Below, piece after piece: positions 41,051 through 43,167 of a DNA stretch of 43,167 nt. The notes beneath the pieces are model-generated. The model was not told the DNA's origin and searched no databases. It saw only the letters and a program-made list of their open reading frames with translations. Location: positions 1-43,167 of the forward strand of contig CAMOTA010000011.1 in the NCBI GenBank assembly GCA_946625225.1. The letters are read 5' to 3'. Position 1 is the first letter of the stretch. Each line of letters opens with the position of its first letter. A program made the position numbers and the translations under genes. The stretch comes from UBA9715 sp003452695. GTDB taxonomy: Bacteria; Actinomycetota; Coriobacteriia; Coriobacteriales; Eggerthellaceae.

Positions 41051-42907
41051 CTATTCCGCATTCGTCGTTATCGTGTACGTGGGCACTGCCTGCTCCAAGA
41101 CGCGTAGTGCTTCGCAGTCGGTACCGTCGATTGCATTTCGCAGCGCCACGAGCTTCGATTCCACTTCGTCGAAATCCACGCTCTGGCCCGCAGATATCAT
41201 GATGCTGCGCATGGTGGTAGCAAGCGTTTCCTCTTCGTCCATCAGCAACTCTTCATACATTTTCTCGCCTGGTCGCAGACCCGTAAACTCTATGGCAATG
41301 TCTTCGCCCACGCGCAAGCCCGAAAGGGTTATCAGGCTCTTGGCCAAATCGACGATCTTCACCGGCTCGCCCATGTCCAAGATGAATATCTCGCCGCCCT
41401 TTGCCATGCCGCCCGCCTGAATGACCAGCCGCGATGCCTCTGGAATCGTCATGAAGAAGCGCTCGATGTCGGGATGCGTTACCGTTACCGGGCCACCTTC
41501 GGCAATCTGCTTCTTGAAGATGGGAATGACCGAGCCGTTCGAGCCGAGGACGTTGCCGAAGCGCACCGCCGCGAACACGGTCTTCGAAGCTTGCGCATAG
41601 TGCTGGATGATCATCTCTCCCATGCGTTTCGTGGCACCCATAACCGATGTGGGGTTCACGGCCTTGTCGGTGGAGATGAATATGAAGCGCTCAACTTCGA
41701 ATTCGTTGGCCAGCGTAACCGTGTTCAACGTGCCGAACACGTTGTTTTGAATGGCCTCGCGCGGACACATTTCCATAAGCGGCACATGCTTGTGCGCCGC
41801 GGCATGGAACACGGTGGTCGGATGGTATTTCTTGAACACGTCGGCCAGGCGGTCGATATCGCACACGCTGCCTATTTCCACGACGAAATCGACGTCGTCG
41901 TATTCGCGCTGCAGCTCGTTTTTCAGCAGATAGGCGTCGTTCTCGTACATGTCGAATATCACGATGCGCTTGGGAACCACCTGGCACATCTGACGGCAGA
42001 GCTCGGAGCCGATGGACCCGCCGCCACCGGTTACGAGAATCGTCTTGCCGGTTATATAGCCGCAGACGAGCCGCGTGTTCAGCACGATTTCCTCGCGACC
42101 GAGTAAGTCCGCAACGTCCACCTCGCGCAACTGGACGTCGTTTATTTCTTCGATGCGCAGCTCGCGCACATTCGGCAAGGTGCGCAGCTGGCAATCCGTC
42201 TGCACGCATATGCTGTATATCCGCTTGCGTTGGTCGATATTCGCCGACGGTATGGCCACGACGATCTGCTCGATGTCGTAGCGGTCGACCAGATCGAGGA
42301 TATCGTCGCTCGACCCTACTACGCGCACGTTGTGGATGCGCTTTCCCCGCTTGGCGGGATTGTCGTCTACGGCCACGATAGGCTCGCCCGGCATATTGGG
42401 GTCCTTAGATACCATCCTATCGATAGCAAGAGATCCCGTTTCGCCTGCGCCCACGATAAGCGTCCTCGGCCGGTTTATGGAAACCCGCACCTGGTTTCTG
42501 CGCTTTCTGCTTCTCATAAGACGGAACAGTATGCGAGCACCGCCTGTGAAGAATATCATCAGGAACATCTGCACGAAGTAGATGCGTATGGGAATCCAGT
42601 GCTCCAGCATCCAGAGCAATACTGCGGTGACCAGCGTGCCCAGGCCAACCGCCATGATTATTCGAAACGCATCGTCGAGAGAGGCATATTCCCAAAGGCT
42701 GTTGTACAGCTTGAAAGCTGCGAAGAATACGAGATACACGACGACGGCCACGCCAATCATGAAATAGATTTCATGCGGGGCGAATTCCTGGCCGTACACT
42801 TCTTCGAGCAAACCCGTTAGCATCGCTGCAAGGAAATACGCGAGGAAGGTTGCGGCAATGTCCCAAAGCATAAGCACTGCCGTGCGCCGCGAAAACTGTG
42901 ATTCCAT
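41051..42907 (-). CDS. Membrane-bound UDP-sugar 4,6-dehydratase (PglF/CapD type)
   Basis: A 618-residue protein with four N-terminal transmembrane helices (about 10-32, 47-66, 82-103, 108-128). A CoA-binding/Rossmann-like domain follows (LIVGAGETGSLAID, about 150-163), then a catalytic SDR domain (VTGGGGSIGSEL, about 292-303; HAAAHKHVPLMEM; STDKAVNPTSVMGATK, 412-427). PglF/FlaA1-type enzymes convert UDP-GlcNAc to a 4-keto-6-deoxy sugar. The DegT aminotransferase at 14.5 kb is the natural partner. It is first in a run that continues with glf and the rfb genes, 32 nt before glf. AAGGA sits 8 nt upstream of the ATG. UDP-GlcNAc C6-dehydratase versus epimerase activity cannot be decided from sequence alone. 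Confidence 0.93.
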   Translation of the reverse strand: MESQFSRRTAVLMLWDIAATFLAYFLAAMLTGLLEEVYGQEFAPHEIYFMIGVAVVVYLVFFAAFKLYNSLWEYASLDDAFRIIMAVGLGTLVTAVLLWMLEHWIPIRIYFVQMFLMIFFTGGARILFRLMRSRKRRNQVRVSINRPRTLIVGAGETGSLAIDRMVSKDPNMPGEPIVAVDDNPAKRGKRIHNVRVVGSSDDILDLVDRYDIEQIVVAIPSANIDQRKRIYSICVQTDCQLRTLPNVRELRIEEINDVQLREVDVADLLGREEIVLNTRLVCGYITGKTILVTGGGGSIGSELCRQMCQVVPKRIVIFDMYENDAYLLKNELQREYDDVDFVVEIGSVCDIDRLADVFKKYHPTTVFHAAAHKHVPLMEMCPREAIQNNVFGTLNTVTLANEFEVERFIFISTDKAVNPTSVMGATKRMGEMIIQHYAQASKTVFAAVRFGNVLGSNGSVIPIFKKQIAEGGPVTVTHPDIERFFMTIPEASRLVIQAGGMAKGGEIFILDMGEPVKIVDLAKSLITLSGLRVGEDIAIEFTGLRPGEKMYEELLMDEEETLATTMRSIMISAGQSVDFDEVESKLVALRNAIDGTDCEALRVLEQAVPTYTITTNAE

Positions 42908-42944
42908 TCCTCGGTTCCTTGATCGCCGTATATGCTATCGGCCC

Positions 42945-42950
42945 ATTTTA
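42945..42950 (-). promoter_or_regulatory. Possible -10 box of the PglF-glf-rfb operon
   Basis: TAAAAT on the minus strand, 37 nt before the ATG at 42907. No acceptable -35 was found. If transcription starts here, the palindrome cluster further upstream lies outside the mRNA. If it starts further upstream, the cluster is a leader structure. Confidence 0.25.
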
Positions 42951-42981
42951 CGACACCTGCGCTTTTGCTGCGGAACCTCGA

Positions 42982-43104
42982 CATGCTTTCCATCCGCAAG
43001 CATGCGTTTTCGGCCCATCGTGCAGCTAGACTGGCTACGGGAAGTGCCGAAAACGCATGCTGCCCCCTGTTTTCCCTTTGTGATGGAAAGCAGGGGGCAG
43101 CATG
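42982..43104. repeat. Nested, mutually exclusive palindromes upstream of the PglF-glf-rfb operon
   Basis: Hairpin 1: a 16-bp perfect stem (42999-43014 with 43046-43061; AGCATGCGTTTTCGGC). Hairpin 2: a 14-bp stem (43056-43069 with 43091-43104; CATGCTGCCCCCTG), extended by TTTCC/GGAAA (43071-43075 with 43085-43089). They share 43056-43061 and cannot both form fully. Two further pairings compete: CATGCTT/AAGCATG (42982-42988 with 42998-43004) and TGCTTTCCATC/GATGGAAAGCA (42984-42994 with 43082-43092). No T-run follows in the direction of the operon. It may be an attenuator/antiterminator leader, an upstream terminator or a repeat element. From 43105 to the window end nothing is recognised. Confidence 0.7.
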
Positions 43105-43167
43105 TTTCGTGCAAAAAAGGCAAGTGCCCCGCGCGAGTGCGGCGACCTATCCTCCCGCAGCCTGGCG

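Noticed and set aside
39489..41420. Plus-strand open frame of about 643 codons opposite rfbA, glf and the dehydratase
   Set aside because: It spans three solid minus-strand genes and has no family resemblance.
42908..43167. tRNA or small structured RNA gene at the right edge
   Set aside because: The palindromes do not form a cloverleaf and no T-arm or CCA-like end is visible.

Overview
The window is a 43 kb stretch of a high-G+C actinobacterial chromosome. The gene content fits Coriobacteriia (an Eggerthellaceae-like anaerobe) best: a secA-prfB / ftsEX-S41 peptidase-rnr core block, a BTAD-type regulator, GlfT-type galactofuranosyltransferases and a rhamnose/galactofuranose surface-glycan locus with an ABC exporter. 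The taxonomy is inferred from gene families and neighbourhoods, not from a marker match.

Layout. (1) 1-11.3 kb, all on the minus strand: housekeeping genes read as secA, prfB, (repeat A), transketolase, ftsE, ftsX, S41 peptidase homologue, rnr. (2) 11.5-14.2 kb: a large STAND/AAA-like regulator with a C-terminal winged-helix/BTAD unit. (3) 14.2-42.9 kb: one surface-polysaccharide locus in alternating blocks. Plus: DegT-type sugar aminotransferase and phosphoglycosyl transferase. Minus: MBOAT and SGNH O-acetylation pair. Plus: winged-helix/LicC/LicA fusion. Minus: wzm, wzt, a GT2, GlfT1-like and GlfT2-like genes. Plus: two double-domain GT2 proteins. Minus: a PglF/CapD-type UDP-sugar dehydratase, glf, rfbA, rfbD, rfbB, rfbC and a 1622-residue protein with four tandem GT-B-like units.

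How the genes may work together (inference). The dehydratase and aminotransferase would make a UDP-4-amino-4,6-dideoxy-HexNAc, which the phosphoglycosyl transferase loads on undecaprenyl phosphate. RfbABCD supply dTDP-rhamnose and Glf supplies UDP-galactofuranose. The GT2, GlfT-like and multi-GT proteins elongate. Wzm/Wzt export the chain, MBOAT/SGNH O-acetylate it, and the LicC-LicA fusion makes CDP-choline (or a related CDP-aminoalcohol) for phosphocholine decoration. No LicD-type transferase, Wzx or Wzy is visible here.

Most unusual observations. Three intergenic copies (7.2, 14.3 and 19.7 kb) of a hairpin element share a conserved ~65-nt core, but each is flanked by its own unrelated 43-47 bp arms that are perfectly or nearly perfectly self-complementary. 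The S41 peptidase homologue beside ftsEX has alanine at the nucleophile position. Release factor 2 carries SPT instead of the SPF codon-recognition tripeptide. The giant glycosyltransferase has clear internal duplication. A nested, mutually exclusive palindrome set lies upstream of the dehydratase operon.

No tRNA, rRNA, CRISPR array, insertion sequence or prophage gene was seen.
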